From the NCBI RefSeq assembly GCF_002162035.1, contig NZ_CP021138.1, forward strand, positions 2,480,001 to 2,544,000: DNA of 64,000 nucleotides, written 5' to 3'. Shown here piece after piece: positions 56,174-64,000 of the stretch. This stretch comes from Sulfuriferula sp. AH1 (GTDB lineage Bacteria > Pseudomonadota > Gammaproteobacteria > Burkholderiales > Sulfuriferulaceae). How positions within the stretch are numbered: position 1 is the first letter of the stretch; each line of letters begins with the position of its first letter. The notes beneath the pieces were generated by a model that did not search any database, was not told the origin of the DNA, and was given only the letters and a program-made list of their open reading frames with translations. Made by a program: the position numbers and the translations under genes.

Positions 56174-57157
56174 TCAGGCCATCACCAGGCTGCTGGTTTC
56201 CATCGCGACGATGGCTTTGGCCTGATTCATGTCCGTGGTATAACCGGCGCCGTACAGACAGCAGGCGAGCTGATTGATCACCGGCAGCGGGATAGGATGC
56301 TGCCCTGACAGCACACTTTGTATCCAGGCTGCGGTGGTCGCTGCATCGATGGATTCGGGCAGATTCGGCAGCGACTTCAACGGCCCGACTTCGGCTTCAA
56401 ACAGCAATTGCGATTTGCCGTCGTCGCAGTACAGCAATTCCGGACGGCGCTTGGGATTGGCCAGCGCCTCGCCCTCGGTGCCGCGCAGCAGCAGCGCGCG
56501 CAAGCCGGTGGTCTCGAAGAAGTCGCGCATTTTCTCCAGATATTCCGGATGCGACACGCTGACCAGCCGCAAACTCTCGCCCTTGAACGGCGAAATCATT
56601 TTCGCCAGCGTGTGCGCCGTATTGCGTACGCCCAGGCGATTGCGCAAGCCGAGCAGATTAGCCAGCCCCGGCGACAGTACCGCTGTCGGCACAAAGGCGA
56701 TGCCTTCACCGGCCAGTGCAAGATTGGCCTGGCCGAGATTGGCGCAGGGCAGGATGCCGAGTTCGCGCAGGATATAGGCGGTCGTGGTGCGCCCCTGGCT
56801 TTCCAGCGTGCCGTGCAGCAATACCGGGATACCGAATTTGACCAGCAGCAGCGCCAGCAGCGCCACCAGATTGGGCTGATGGCGCGCGCCGTTATAGGTA
56901 GGGATGACCACCGGCCGCACGCCGCCAGCCGGCAGTGCTAACGAATACAGACGCGACTCGAGCGCCTGATAGAATCCGAGCAGCTCGTCGGCGGATTCGC
57001 CTTTCATGCGCAGCGCGATCAGGATGGCGCCCAACTCCATTTCCGGCACGCCGCCATCCAGCATCGCGCCATAGAGCTGGTCGGCTTCATCTATGCTCAG
57101 GTCGCGCGCGCCATGCACACCGCGCGCGATCTCTTTCAGTATGGCGGAATAACTCAT
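56174..57157 (-). CDS. ybiB: YbiB-family protein (anthranilate phosphoribosyltransferase-like)
   Basis: 327 residues from MSYSAILKEIARGVHGARDL, whose ATG overlaps the nasA stop. The fold resembles TrpD: N-terminal GARDLSIDEADQLYGAMLDG, then TYNGARHQPNLVALLALLLV and GIPVLLHGT, but the PRPP-binding GTGGD motif is missing. YbiB/TrpD2 proteins bind nucleic acid and do not make tryptophan; in E. coli the gene is linked to the SOS response. It is often found beside nasA in betaproteobacteria; its role there is unknown. Confidence 0.88.
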   Translation of the reverse strand: MSYSAILKEIARGVHGARDLSIDEADQLYGAMLDGGVPEMELGAILIALRMKGESADELLGFYQALESRLYSLALPAGGVRPVVIPTYNGARHQPNLVALLALLLVKFGIPVLLHGTLESQGRTTTAYILRELGILPCANLGQANLALAGEGIAFVPTAVLSPGLANLLGLRNRLGVRNTAHTLAKMISPFKGESLRLVSVSHPEYLEKMRDFFETTGLRALLLRGTEGEALANPKRRPELLYCDDGKSQLLFEAEVGPLKSLPNLPESIDAATTAAWIQSVLSGQHPIPLPVINQLACCLYGAGYTTDMNQAKAIVAMETSSLVMA

Positions 57158-59874
57158 GCTGCCTCCTGTTTGCCCATCATAATCATCCGTTTCAGTTCCG
57201 GCACGCACGACCCGCATTCCGTGCCGCACTTCAAGCTTGCCTGCAAGGCAGCCAGATCGGTATCCCGTGTTATCGCAGACAGAATCTGCGTCTCCGCCAC
57301 GTTCAGGCAATTGCATACGATGCGCCCGCGGCTGCTGCTACCGCTGGGCGGCGCCGATAATGGTGCCAGCACCCAGCTGCGCAACGGGGCGATCTCCACA
57401 CCCTCAGCCATCATCTCCTTGAGCCAGTCACGGGCGGCGATTTCGCCGGTCAAGCGCACGCCGGTCACGCATCCGTCTTCAACCAGTACCCGTTTGGCGA
57501 CACCGCGCTTGGGATCGTCGTAGCGCATGATGCAGGATTCGTCCTGCATATCCAGCAATGCATCGACTTCAGCCATCAGTTCGGCTGACAACGGAGTGGC
57601 GTTGGCGATGCGCAGAACCAGCACCGGATTTTGCCGGCCGTATAATCCGCAGCTGGCGTAATCGAAGCGCGGCAATAATGGCTGAATACGCAACATGCGT
57701 GCCACCGCGTCATCGCGGCGCATCACCGCCATATGCCAGGGCAACGGCGCTTTTTCCACCTGGATGGCGGCATGCTTCAGTTCGGGCTGTTTCGACACCG
57801 GGTCACGCTGATCCATGGTAAGTGCATTCACCCCCAGTCCGCTCATATAACGGCTGCCCCAGTGCATGGGCATGAACGCCTGGCCGATACGCATATCGTC
57901 GCTGGCTTCCACTGGCACCAGCAGCTCGCCACGACGGCTTTTGACGCGCGCCAGATCGCCCGATTTGAGCCCGCGTCGCGCCATATCATCGGCATGCATG
58001 GAGAGGATGGGCGATTCGACATGGCTGTACAGTCGCGCCACCATGCCGGTACGGCTCATGCCATGCCATTGGTCGCGCAAACGCCCGGTGTTCAGATGCA
58101 GGGGATAGCGTGCGTCGGTCACCTCTGCAGTAGGCAGGTACCGCGTATTGGCGAATCTGGCGCGGCCGTCTGCCGTCGGGAAAAAACCGTCCGCATACAA
58201 ACGGGCCTTGCCTGACTGCGCGCCTTGCGGATAGGGCCACTGTTGCGGGCCACATTCATCCAGCAGCACGTATGACAGCCCGGTAATATCCAGATCGCGC
58301 CCCCGCGTCGATTCGCGATGCTCGTTGAATACGGCTTCGGCATTTGCGTAAGGGAATAATGCTGCACCCGGCTTGCCCAGCCGCGCACCCAAACGGTGCG
58401 CAAAATCCGTTGCGATTTCCCAGTCGGGACGACATTCGCCCGGTGCAGGAATCGCCGTTTGCAAATGGGTGATACGCCGTTCGGAATTGGTGACAGTGCC
58501 TTCCTTCTCGCCCCAGGCCGCTGCCGGCAACAGCAAATCCGCGTATTCTGCGGTCTCGGTATAGGCATTCACTTCCTGCACCACAACGAATTCGGCCTGC
58601 TGCAATGCCGCCCGCACCAGCGCCTGATTGGGCAGCGACTGCGCCGGGTTGGTGCAGGCGATCCACAACGCCCTGATTTCACCGCGCGCGGCGGCTTCGA
58701 ACATTTCCAGTGCGGTTTTTCCGGGCGTTGCGGGCACGGAGTCGATGCCCCACAATCTGGCAACCTCGCCGCGGTGTTCGGAATTGGCCAAATCGCGATG
58801 CGCCGACAGCAGATTGGCCATGCCGCCCACTTCGCGGCCGCCCATCGCATTGGGCTGCCCGGTCAGTGAAAACGGTCCGGCACCGGGCCGGCCGATGTGG
58901 CCGGTAGCGAGATGCAGATTAATTAACGCGGCATTCTTATCGGTACCGTGGCTGGACTGATTCAGCCCCTGGCAATACAGCGACAGTGTCGCTGACGATT
59001 GTCCAAACCAGCGCGCGGCAGTGACGATGTCGGCAGCAGGTACGCCGCAAACGGCGGCTACGGTCTCGGGCGAATATTCACGCACCGTGGCGCGCAATTC
59101 GTTAAAGCCGTTGGTATGGGCCGCAATATAATCCTGATCCAGCAAGTCTTCCCAGAGCATGACGTAGAGCATCGCATTGAACAGCGCCACGTCGGTGCCG
59201 GGAAGAATCGGCAGATGCAGATCGGCTTCACGCGAGGTGTCGGTACGGCGCGGATCGACGACGATTACCTTAAGATCGGGATTGGCTTTGCGCGCATCTT
59301 CGATGCGGCGGTAAACGATGGGGTGGGCATAAGCGGTATTGGAGCCGGCGATGAACAGGCAGTCGGTCGCGGCGATGTCGTCATAACATACCGGCGGCGC
59401 ATCGGCACCGAGAGTGGCCTTGTAGCCGCTCACTGCACTGGACATGCACAGACGCGAATTGGTATCGACGTTATTGGTGCCGATCAGGCCTTTGGCCAAC
59501 TTATTGAAGACGTAATAATCCTCGGTCAGCAACTGGCCGGAAATATAGAAACCCACCGCATCGGCACCGTGTTCGCGAATGATGGCAGCAAACCGGTCCG
59601 CGGCATGATCAAGCGCGCCAGCCCAGGTAACGCGCTGGCGTAAGGCATCGCGCCCGGAGCGCAATTCGGGATATAACGCACGGGCTTCGCGTTGGGCCGC
59701 CGCCAGACCCAGTGTTGCGCCCTTGGTGCAGAGCCGGCCAAAATTGGCGGGGTGATCGGGATTACCGCGAACGCCGAGAATATTGGTGCCATCGGTTTCA
59801 ATCAGCACACCACAACCGACGCCGCAGTAAGCACAGGCAGAAGACTTGGATGCAGGAGTAGACGTAGTATTCAT
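57154..59874 (-). CDS. nasA: Assimilatory nitrate reductase catalytic subunit
   Basis: 906 residues. The N-terminal [4Fe-4S] ligands are C14, C17, C21 and C49 (CAYCGVGC, RLCTKG). The molybdopterin domains follow, with NTNSRLCMSSAV (Mo-ligand cysteine), VVDPRRTDTSREADLHLPIL, GTDKNAALINLHLATGHIGR and the C-terminal NTGRLRDQWHGMSRTG. A C-terminal BFD-like [2Fe-2S] domain has RIVCNCLNVAE and CGTECGSCVPELKR, as in Klebsiella NasA. It reduces nitrate to nitrite in the cytoplasm. It is first in the cluster, behind a sigma-54-like element. Confidence 0.96.
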   Translation of the reverse strand: MNTTSTPASKSSACAYCGVGCGVLIETDGTNILGVRGNPDHPANFGRLCTKGATLGLAAAQREARALYPELRSGRDALRQRVTWAGALDHAADRFAAIIREHGADAVGFYISGQLLTEDYYVFNKLAKGLIGTNNVDTNSRLCMSSAVSGYKATLGADAPPVCYDDIAATDCLFIAGSNTAYAHPIVYRRIEDARKANPDLKVIVVDPRRTDTSREADLHLPILPGTDVALFNAMLYVMLWEDLLDQDYIAAHTNGFNELRATVREYSPETVAAVCGVPAADIVTAARWFGQSSATLSLYCQGLNQSSHGTDKNAALINLHLATGHIGRPGAGPFSLTGQPNAMGGREVGGMANLLSAHRDLANSEHRGEVARLWGIDSVPATPGKTALEMFEAAARGEIRALWIACTNPAQSLPNQALVRAALQQAEFVVVQEVNAYTETAEYADLLLPAAAWGEKEGTVTNSERRITHLQTAIPAPGECRPDWEIATDFAHRLGARLGKPGAALFPYANAEAVFNEHRESTRGRDLDITGLSYVLLDECGPQQWPYPQGAQSGKARLYADGFFPTADGRARFANTRYLPTAEVTDARYPLHLNTGRLRDQWHGMSRTGMVARLYSHVESPILSMHADDMARRGLKSGDLARVKSRRGELLVPVEASDDMRIGQAFMPMHWGSRYMSGLGVNALTMDQRDPVSKQPELKHAAIQVEKAPLPWHMAVMRRDDAVARMLRIQPLLPRFDYASCGLYGRQNPVLVLRIANATPLSAELMAEVDALLDMQDESCIMRYDDPKRGVAKRVLVEDGCVTGVRLTGEIAARDWLKEMMAEGVEIAPLRSWVLAPLSAPPSGSSSRGRIVCNCLNVAETQILSAITRDTDLAALQASLKCGTECGSCVPELKRMIMMGKQEAA

Positions 59875-59883
59875 GCACTACAT

Positions 59884-59902
59884 CAAGCAATCCTCATGCC
59901 AA
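59884..59902 (-). promoter_or_regulatory. Sigma-54-like promoter of nasA
   Basis: On the minus strand TTGGCATGAGGATTGCTTG has GG and GC ten bases apart and closely resembles the nrtA promoter. The predicted start falls at or next to the nasA ATG, which would give a nearly leaderless message. Either the mRNA is leaderless, the true protein start differs, or the match is accidental. Confidence 0.45.
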
Positions 59903-59963
59903 CAAAAAAACTACATATATATCAATAAATTAGATAAAAATTCGGCAATACTTCAAGTATATT

Positions 59964-60000
59964 TGCATAATTTTGGTGCACCCGGCACTAAAATCGCACC
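59964..60000 (-). promoter_or_regulatory. NtrC-like sites upstream of nasA
   Basis: Two adjacent elements. The first (59964-59980), read on the minus strand, is TGCACCAAAATTATGCA, one base from the GCAC-N7-GTGC NtrC pattern. The second (59985-59999) is GCACTAAAATCGCAC on the plus strand, close to GCACCAAAACAGCAC upstream of nrtA. They lie about 60-115 bases upstream of the sigma-54-like element, a normal distance for an enhancer. Confidence 0.5.
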
Positions 60001-60046
60001 AAACGAAGACTTATTCTGGAATCGGCGCACTTGTCCAGGCACCAGA

Positions 60047-60301
60047 TTACTCGGCATGCTTGTTCACTGCGGCGGCATTACCCCAGCGCGACAAATCATC
60101 GACTTCGACGCCGACCCACCACAGCGAGCCGACGCTATCGTGATCGATGCCGCCCGCCAGATGTTGCCCCGGATTCAGCACAATATGATCAGCGTACGCT
60201 TCGGCCTCGCTCAGTGTTCGGAACACATGCCAGGATACGACATGGTTGTCAGTGGTATGTGCCGGCACTTGCCGCAACTGGGTAAATAGTTGGGTTTTCA
60301 T
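60047..60301 (-). CDS. Hypothetical protein, 84 residues
   Basis: The ATG follows TAGGGGGCAATATC, a purine-rich ribosome site. The small soluble protein reads MKTQLFTQLRQVPAHTTDNH, then WHVFRTLSEAEAYADHIVLN. It has no membrane segment or signal peptide. Single gene upstream of nasA on the same strand. I do not recognise the family. Confidence 0.5.
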   Translation of the reverse strand: MKTQLFTQLRQVPAHTTDNHVVSWHVFRTLSEAEAYADHIVLNPGQHLAGGIDHDSVGSLWWVGVEVDDLSRWGNAAAVNKHAE

Positions 60302-60404
60302 GATATTGCCCCCTAAGCGATAAGAACAATATCAGTCTAGACAAAAAACCGGAAATATCCAGCCTGAGCCGCCATGTACGCGGCACATCTATTGAACTGC
60401 TGCT

Positions 60405-60965
60405 TTAATTGTCTTCCCGGTCGTCATAGCGCTGACGATCATCGCGCTGATCGCCCGCCAAGACGACGTTCACATTGACATCGACATATTTGCCCGGGTC
60501 TTGCGGCAACATCGCCGTCATCGTCCGGCCCCGATAGCGATACACCACGTTGTAGCCGCTGATCACCTGACGATAATTATCGTGATTGGCGCAATGCTCG
60601 ACCTGCCGCGGCTGGTTGTAGCCACCGTTATTGGCTACCTTATCGCCAACGACCGCACCGGTTGCCGCACCCACTGCAGCAGCGGCAATACGTCCATTGC
60701 CCTGCCCGACCGTATTGCCCAGCAATCCGCCGACCAGCCCGCCCAGAATAGCACCGCCATAACCATGCCCAGCGCTGCTGCCGTTGTTATAACTGCCTAC
60801 GGTTTCCGTCCAGCATTCACGGCGCGGCTCATTGATCTGCTGGTAAACCGGGGTGGCGGAAAGCACTTGGGCGCGATCAGTGAAGCTCGCACCATCATCC
60901 GCCCAGGCCAGATTAGTCGCGGCTACCAGAGCCAAAGCGGTAAAATTCAGTTTGATCATGTTCAT
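60405..60965 (-). CDS. Glycine-zipper 2TM outer-membrane-type protein
   Basis: 186 residues from the ATG after CAGGAGAGTCGTATC. Signal peptide (IKLNFTALALVAATNLAWAD), then a glycine-zipper pair GYGGAILGGLVGGLLGNTVG and IAAAAVGAATGAVVGDKVAN, and a C-terminal soluble domain (HCANHDNYRQVISGYNVVYR, YRGRTMTAMLPQDPG). This matches the SlyB/Rickettsia 17-kDa antigen-like family, but without a lipobox cysteine. It acts in the envelope. It follows the small secreted protein gene by 30 bases, probably in one transcript. Confidence 0.8.
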   Translation of the reverse strand: MNMIKLNFTALALVAATNLAWADDGASFTDRAQVLSATPVYQQINEPRRECWTETVGSYNNGSSAGHGYGGAILGGLVGGLLGNTVGQGNGRIAAAAVGAATGAVVGDKVANNGGYNQPRQVEHCANHDNYRQVISGYNVVYRYRGRTMTAMLPQDPGKYVDVNVNVVLAGDQRDDRQRYDDREDN

Positions 60966-60995
60966 GATACGACTCTCCTGATTCATGCAATTCTT

Positions 60996-61265
60996 CTAAT
61001 TACGGTTCCTGCGCCCGAAATCCGGACGATCGGCGCGCTCCTGCCGACGTTCAAAACCATAGCCGAACCCCTCATTCCGCTGCCGAGCAGGCGCTGCTTC
61101 CTGTTGCCGCTGCTGGCGCTGCTCATAACCCATATCGGCATTCTGATCATTCTGACGCGGATTGAAGTCATTCCCGCGAAACGAACGGTCATGACCACCC
61201 GCTGCCAGTGCGGATGTTGTGCACAGAGCGATAGCAACGAATGCGAATACTTTGGAGTAAGTCAT
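60996..61265 (-). CDS. Small secreted Q/R-rich protein, 89 residues
   Basis: A signal peptide (VFAFVAIALCTTSALA) and a mature part rich in R, Q, N, G (RGNDFNPRQNDQNADMGYEQ, RQQRQQEAAPARQRNEGFGY). No domain is recognised and the mature region is probably disordered. The start is set by AAAGGTAAACC. A GTAAC-N5-GTTAC motif lies 96 bases upstream. It likely shares a transcript with the 2TM protein downstream. Confidence 0.6.
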   Translation of the reverse strand: MTYSKVFAFVAIALCTTSALAAGGHDRSFRGNDFNPRQNDQNADMGYEQRQQRQQEAAPARQRNEGFGYGFERRQERADRPDFGRRNRN

Positions 61266-61360
61266 GGTTTACCTTTCTACCTGGCGGGCACATCATTTAT
61301 GCCCACGTCTGCATCATGATCCAGAGAATTTACACAAACATTTCCAAAACAAATAAAACT

Positions 61361-61375
61361 GTAACAATGTGTTAC
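61361..61375 (-). promoter_or_regulatory. GTAAC-N5-GTTAC motif, second copy
   Basis: GTAAC, five bases, GTTAC, overlapping the last bases of moaC and 96 bases before the small secreted protein gene. In the direction of that gene the right arm reads GTTACAG, compared with GTTACAA upstream of the gene at 37188. Confidence 0.45.
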
Positions 61376-61848
61376 GAGGCAAGCCAGTGCCCCGACTTGC
61401 CGCCTGACTTTTCGTGCAGGTGGATGGCTTCCATGCGCATGCCGCGGTCCACTGCCTTGCACATATCATATATGGTCAGCAAACCCACATTCAACGCGGT
61501 CAGCGCTTCCATTTCCACCCCGGTCTTGCCTACGGTCTCCACCCTCACTTCCGCATCGATTGCAGACAGCGCCTCATTCACTTCGAACGCCACATTCACC
61601 CGCGTCAGCGCCAGCGGATGACACAGCGGGATCAGGTCGGCGGTACGTTTCGCCGCCTGAATCGCGGCCACTCGCGCCACGCCCAGCACATCGCCCTTCC
61701 TTGCACTGCCCTGCCGGATCATTTGCAGGGTGCCGGGCAGCATCACGATACGACCGCGCGCCACCGCGATACGGCGGGTATCGGCTTTATCGGCCACATC
61801 CACCATCTGGGCGTGACCCTGTTGATCAAAGTGCGTAAATTCATGCAT
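61372..61848 (-). CDS. moaC: Cyclic pyranopterin monophosphate synthase MoaC
   Basis: 158 residues with the family motifs [53 protein letters not shown] and [20 protein letters not shown]. It converts the MoaA product to cyclic pyranopterin in molybdenum cofactor synthesis, required by NasA. It is divergent from the BepA-like protease gene (42-base gap). Confidence 0.95.
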   Translation of the reverse strand: MHEFTHFDQQGHAQMVDVADKADTRRIAVARGRIVMLPGTLQMIRQGSARKGDVLGVARVAAIQAAKRTADLIPLCHPLALTRVNVAFEVNEALSAIDAEVRVETVGKTGVEMEALTALNVGLLTIYDMCKAVDRGMRMEAIHLHEKSGGKSGHWLAS

Positions 61849-61890
61849 AGTTTCAGGAACTCCAAAATAAATCCGGTTATCATATCAGCC

Positions 61891-63309
61891 ATGAAACTGA
61901 TAATACTCATACTCTGCCTGGTTAGCCAATCCGTTACCGCCAGCGAATTGCCGGATCTGGGGGACATTTCGCAAAGCAGTTTTTCCAGCCGCGACGAAGC
62001 TCGGGTGGGCAGCGAGATTATGCGCGATATTTATGCCAACCCCCAGTATTACGATGATGCGGAGCTTACCGACTATTTAAACAATCTGGGATCCCGGCTG
62101 GTGGCCGCAAGCTCGGAGAGCCAGCGCAGTTTCCAGTTTTTCGTACTCAAGGACAACACGCTCAACGCCTTTGCGCTGCCGGGCGGCTACATCGGCGTTC
62201 ATACCGGGCTGATCGAAGCCGCCCAGAATGAATCCGAACTCGCCGGCGTGCTCGGCCATGAAATCGCCCACGTGACCCAGCACCACCTGGCACGCATGAT
62301 CGAGAGTCAGAACCGCAGCATTTTGCCATCACTCGCCGCTCTGGCTGTAGCGATTCTAGCCGCACGTTCCAATCCGCAAGTAGCGGGCGGCGCAATCGCT
62401 GCGACTCAGGCCGTGTCGATCCAGAAACAGCTGGATTTCAGCCGCGACAACGAGCGTGAAGCCGACCGGATAGGCATGCAGATCATGAGTGCGGCAGGAT
62501 TTGACCCCAATGCGATGGCCACTTTTTTCGAACGTTTACAAAAATACAGCCGCCTCTACGACAACAACGCCCCCGCTTATCTGCGTACCCACCCATTGAC
62601 CAGCGAACGTATCGCCGACATGCAGAACCGTGCCGCGAATCTGCCGCACAAACAGGTTGCCGACAGCATCGAATTTCAATTGATGCGCACCAAGCTGCGC
62701 GTCCTGAACCAGTCTCCGAGCACGGCAGTTACCGAGTTTACCGATGACGTTCGCGACAAACGCTATGCTGACCTGACCGCGGCACAATACGGTTTGACCC
62801 TTGCGCTGATGCGGGCGCAGAAATACGACGCAGCAGAAGCCGCGTACCAAAAACTCAGACAAAGCGGCCGGTCCAGCCCGATTATCGACAGCCTGGGAGC
62901 CAGGCTCAAGCAAAATGCCGGCGATATCAACGGCGCATTACAGCGCTACCATGATGCACGCAAACGCTATCCGAATTACCGCCCACTCGTCTATAGCTAC
63001 GCCGATGCCCTGCTCACAGCCGGACAGGCAGATAATACGGTCAAACTGGTTACCGGCATCATCGCCATTCACCCCGACGACTATCATCTCTATCAATTGC
63101 AATCGCGCGGCTACGCCCAGCAGGGCAAGGATTTCCTGCGCCACTACGCCCAAGCCGAAGCCTATGCCCATCAAGGCAATTTGACTGCCGCCATCGAACA
63201 GTTGCAAATCGCCCTGAAAACCCATGACGGCGATTTTTACCAGATGTCGATTGCCGAAGCGCGTCTAAAACAGCTCATGGCACAAAACAAGGCCGATAAA
63301 CAAACTTAA
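61891..63309 (+). CDS. bepA: M48-family periplasmic metalloprotease with TPR, BepA-like
   Basis: 472 residues from MKLIILILCLVSQSVTASEL, a signal peptide; the open frame upstream is the shadow of moaC. The zinc motif is GHEIAHVTQHH (HExxH), the third ligand region NEREADRIGMQIM. The C-terminal third consists of TPR-like helices (AAEAAYQKLRQSGRSSPIID, AALTAGQADNTVKLV-type). BepA/YfgC acts as chaperone and protease in assembly of LptD and other outer-membrane proteins. It has typical length and domain order. Confidence 0.9.
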   Translation: MKLIILILCLVSQSVTASELPDLGDISQSSFSSRDEARVGSEIMRDIYANPQYYDDAELTDYLNNLGSRLVAASSESQRSFQFFVLKDNTLNAFALPGGYIGVHTGLIEAAQNESELAGVLGHEIAHVTQHHLARMIESQNRSILPSLAALAVAILAARSNPQVAGGAIAATQAVSIQKQLDFSRDNEREADRIGMQIMSAAGFDPNAMATFFERLQKYSRLYDNNAPAYLRTHPLTSERIADMQNRAANLPHKQVADSIEFQLMRTKLRVLNQSPSTAVTEFTDDVRDKRYADLTAAQYGLTLALMRAQKYDAAEAAYQKLRQSGRSSPIIDSLGARLKQNAGDINGALQRYHDARKRYPNYRPLVYSYADALLTAGQADNTVKLVTGIIAIHPDDYHLYQLQSRGYAQQGKDFLRHYAQAEAYAHQGNLTAAIEQLQIALKTHDGDFYQMSIAEARLKQLMAQNKADKQT

Positions 63310-63421
63310 TCGACACTTTTATCTTATTAAAATTTGGTACAAATATACTTTCTGCGCTGTTTTTCATAAAAAAACGCTTCCTCCCACTTGGATTCATATT
63401 TTTTTTGCTCTATGCTTTGAC

Positions 63422-63461
63422 AATCCGAGTTCGGATTGACGGCACGTAAAATATTTTACGT
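63422..63461 (+). promoter_or_regulatory. Two palindromes upstream of soxX
   Basis: AATCCGA-GT-TCGGATT (63422-63437) and the perfect 18-base palindrome ACGTAAAATATTTTACGT (63444-63461), six bases apart and 36 bases before the soxX ATG. TTGACG between them followed by a weak -10 gives a possible promoter. They are candidate operators, for example for an ArsR-type SoxR repressor. The remaining bases from 63310 show nothing else. Confidence 0.5.
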
Positions 63462-63497
63462 AATGATTCACCAGAACCCATAAATCAGGAGGATGAC

Positions 63498-63866
63498 ATG
63501 CGGTTACACGCATCATTGATATTAACAGCCAGCTTAGTTGGCACAATCAGCCTAATAAATGTTGCCTATGCTGCAGACGCAGCCAAATCTGAAATGACCG
63601 GCAAACAAATCGCCTATGACAAGAGTCTTGGTAACTGCCTGGCTTGCCACGCCATGCCGACCATGCCGGATGCCGTAGCCGCCGGCACAATCGGACCACC
63701 CCTGATCGCAATGCAGGCACGCTACCCGGACAAAGCCAAGCTTCGCGCCCAAATCTGGAATGCCATGGACGCCAATCCAAACACAGTAATGATTCCATTC
63801 GGTAAAAATAAAGTCCTGACCGAACAAGAAATCGACAAGGTCACCGACTTTGTTTACGGACTTTAA
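63498..63866 (+). CDS. soxX: Sulfur-oxidation c-type cytochrome SoxX
   Basis: 122 residues. Signal peptide (LILTASLVGTISLINVAYAA), one haem site CLACH (C47, C50, H51) and a probable methionine ligand in MIPFGKNKVLTEQEIDKV. SoxX pairs with SoxA in the periplasm to attach thiosulfate to SoxY. The ribosome site AGGAGGATGAC is strong. It begins the sox operon, with soxY next. Confidence 0.92.
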   Translation: MRLHASLILTASLVGTISLINVAYAADAAKSEMTGKQIAYDKSLGNCLACHAMPTMPDAVAAGTIGPPLIAMQARYPDKAKLRAQIWNAMDANPNTVMIPFGKNKVLTEQEIDKVTDFVYGL

Positions 63867-63895
63867 TTAATCCACTTTCCACAAGGAGAAAATGC

Positions 63896-64000
63896 ATGAA
63901 CGTTTTACGTCGTAACATTCTGAAAGGCGCAACTGCCGCAGGTACGCTTGCGGTAGCAACCGGTTTATTTGGTACCGGCAACGCATTTGCTGCTTATAAC
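63896..64000 (+). CDS. soxY: Sulfur carrier protein SoxY (partial)
   Basis: Only 35 codons are in the window. The start follows ACAAGGAGAAAATGC; an ATG four bases earlier is out of frame. A twin-arginine signal is visible (LRRNILKGATAAGTLAVATG), ending in GNAFA. SoxY carries sulfur intermediates on a C-terminal cysteine outside the window. Identified by the signal and by its place directly after soxX. Confidence 0.8.
   Translation, partial: MNVLRRNILKGATAAGTLAVATGLFGTGNAFAAYN

Overview
The window looks like part of a betaproteobacterial chromosome, probably a chemolithotrophic sulfur oxidiser: it ends in the start of a sox operon (soxX, soxY) and carries a full assimilatory nitrate pathway. 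A genus in the Sulfuriferula/Sulfuricella neighbourhood is only a guess from gene content. No rRNA or tRNA gene was seen.

Layout. 1-2.4 kb: the end of an ABC/HlyD export operon, an IS256-type transposase relic and a DUF4426 protein. 2.6-6 kb: ergothioneine genes egtD (frameshifted) and egtB, plus a frameshifted DUF5996 gene. 6-9.3 kb: a Ca2+/H+ antiporter, an LPG-synthase-type membrane protein, a UbiA prenyltransferase and a small hypothetical protein. 9.3-13.3 kb: an EAL relic, a PAS chemoreceptor and a PAS-GGDEF-EAL protein. 13.3-17.5 kb: HAD phosphatase, DprE2-like reductase, DprE1-like oxidase and a GT39-type glycosyltransferase, which with the UbiA enzyme resemble a polyprenyl-phosphate-pentose pathway. 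17.5-20.7 kb: secB, an SH3 protein, gpsA, ada.

20.9-35.6 kb is the most unusual region, a type I-E CRISPR-Cas island read on the minus strand. A WYL regulator with an operator across its own promoter is followed by a truncated RhuM-Fic protein, cas3-cse1-cse2-cas7-cas5-cas6, an inserted RHH-antitoxin/RelE-like toxin pair, cas1-cas2, the leader, and an array of 51 repeats and 50 spacers. A cas1 5' relic lies next to cas6, upstream of the toxin pair, so the pair sits between two cas1 beginnings. Three spacers encode nearly the same peptide with different codons.

35.6-46.7 kb: dbpA, small secreted proteins, a nitrate ABC transporter (nrtA-nrtB-nrtD) behind a sigma-54-type promoter, fadD, an ACP-FAAL-acyltransferase fusion and a lipoprotein. 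46.7-60 kb: a 34-residue membrane protein not previously called, a PACE pump, then a co-directional nitrate assimilation cluster: nasA, ybiB, cobA, nirB, nirD, a PDC-domain membrane protein, cbiX, narK, a PP2C phosphatase-kinase fusion and nasT. NarK and NrtABD import nitrate, NasA reduces it to nitrite, NirBD to ammonium, CobA and CbiX make siroheme for NirB, and MoaC (61.4 kb) supports the molybdenum cofactor of NasA. 60-64 kb: small envelope proteins, moaC, a BepA-like protease and the start of sox.

Several otherwise intact genes are broken by one-base indels, mostly a missing base in a G/C run, so sequencing error is a real possibility for those breaks.
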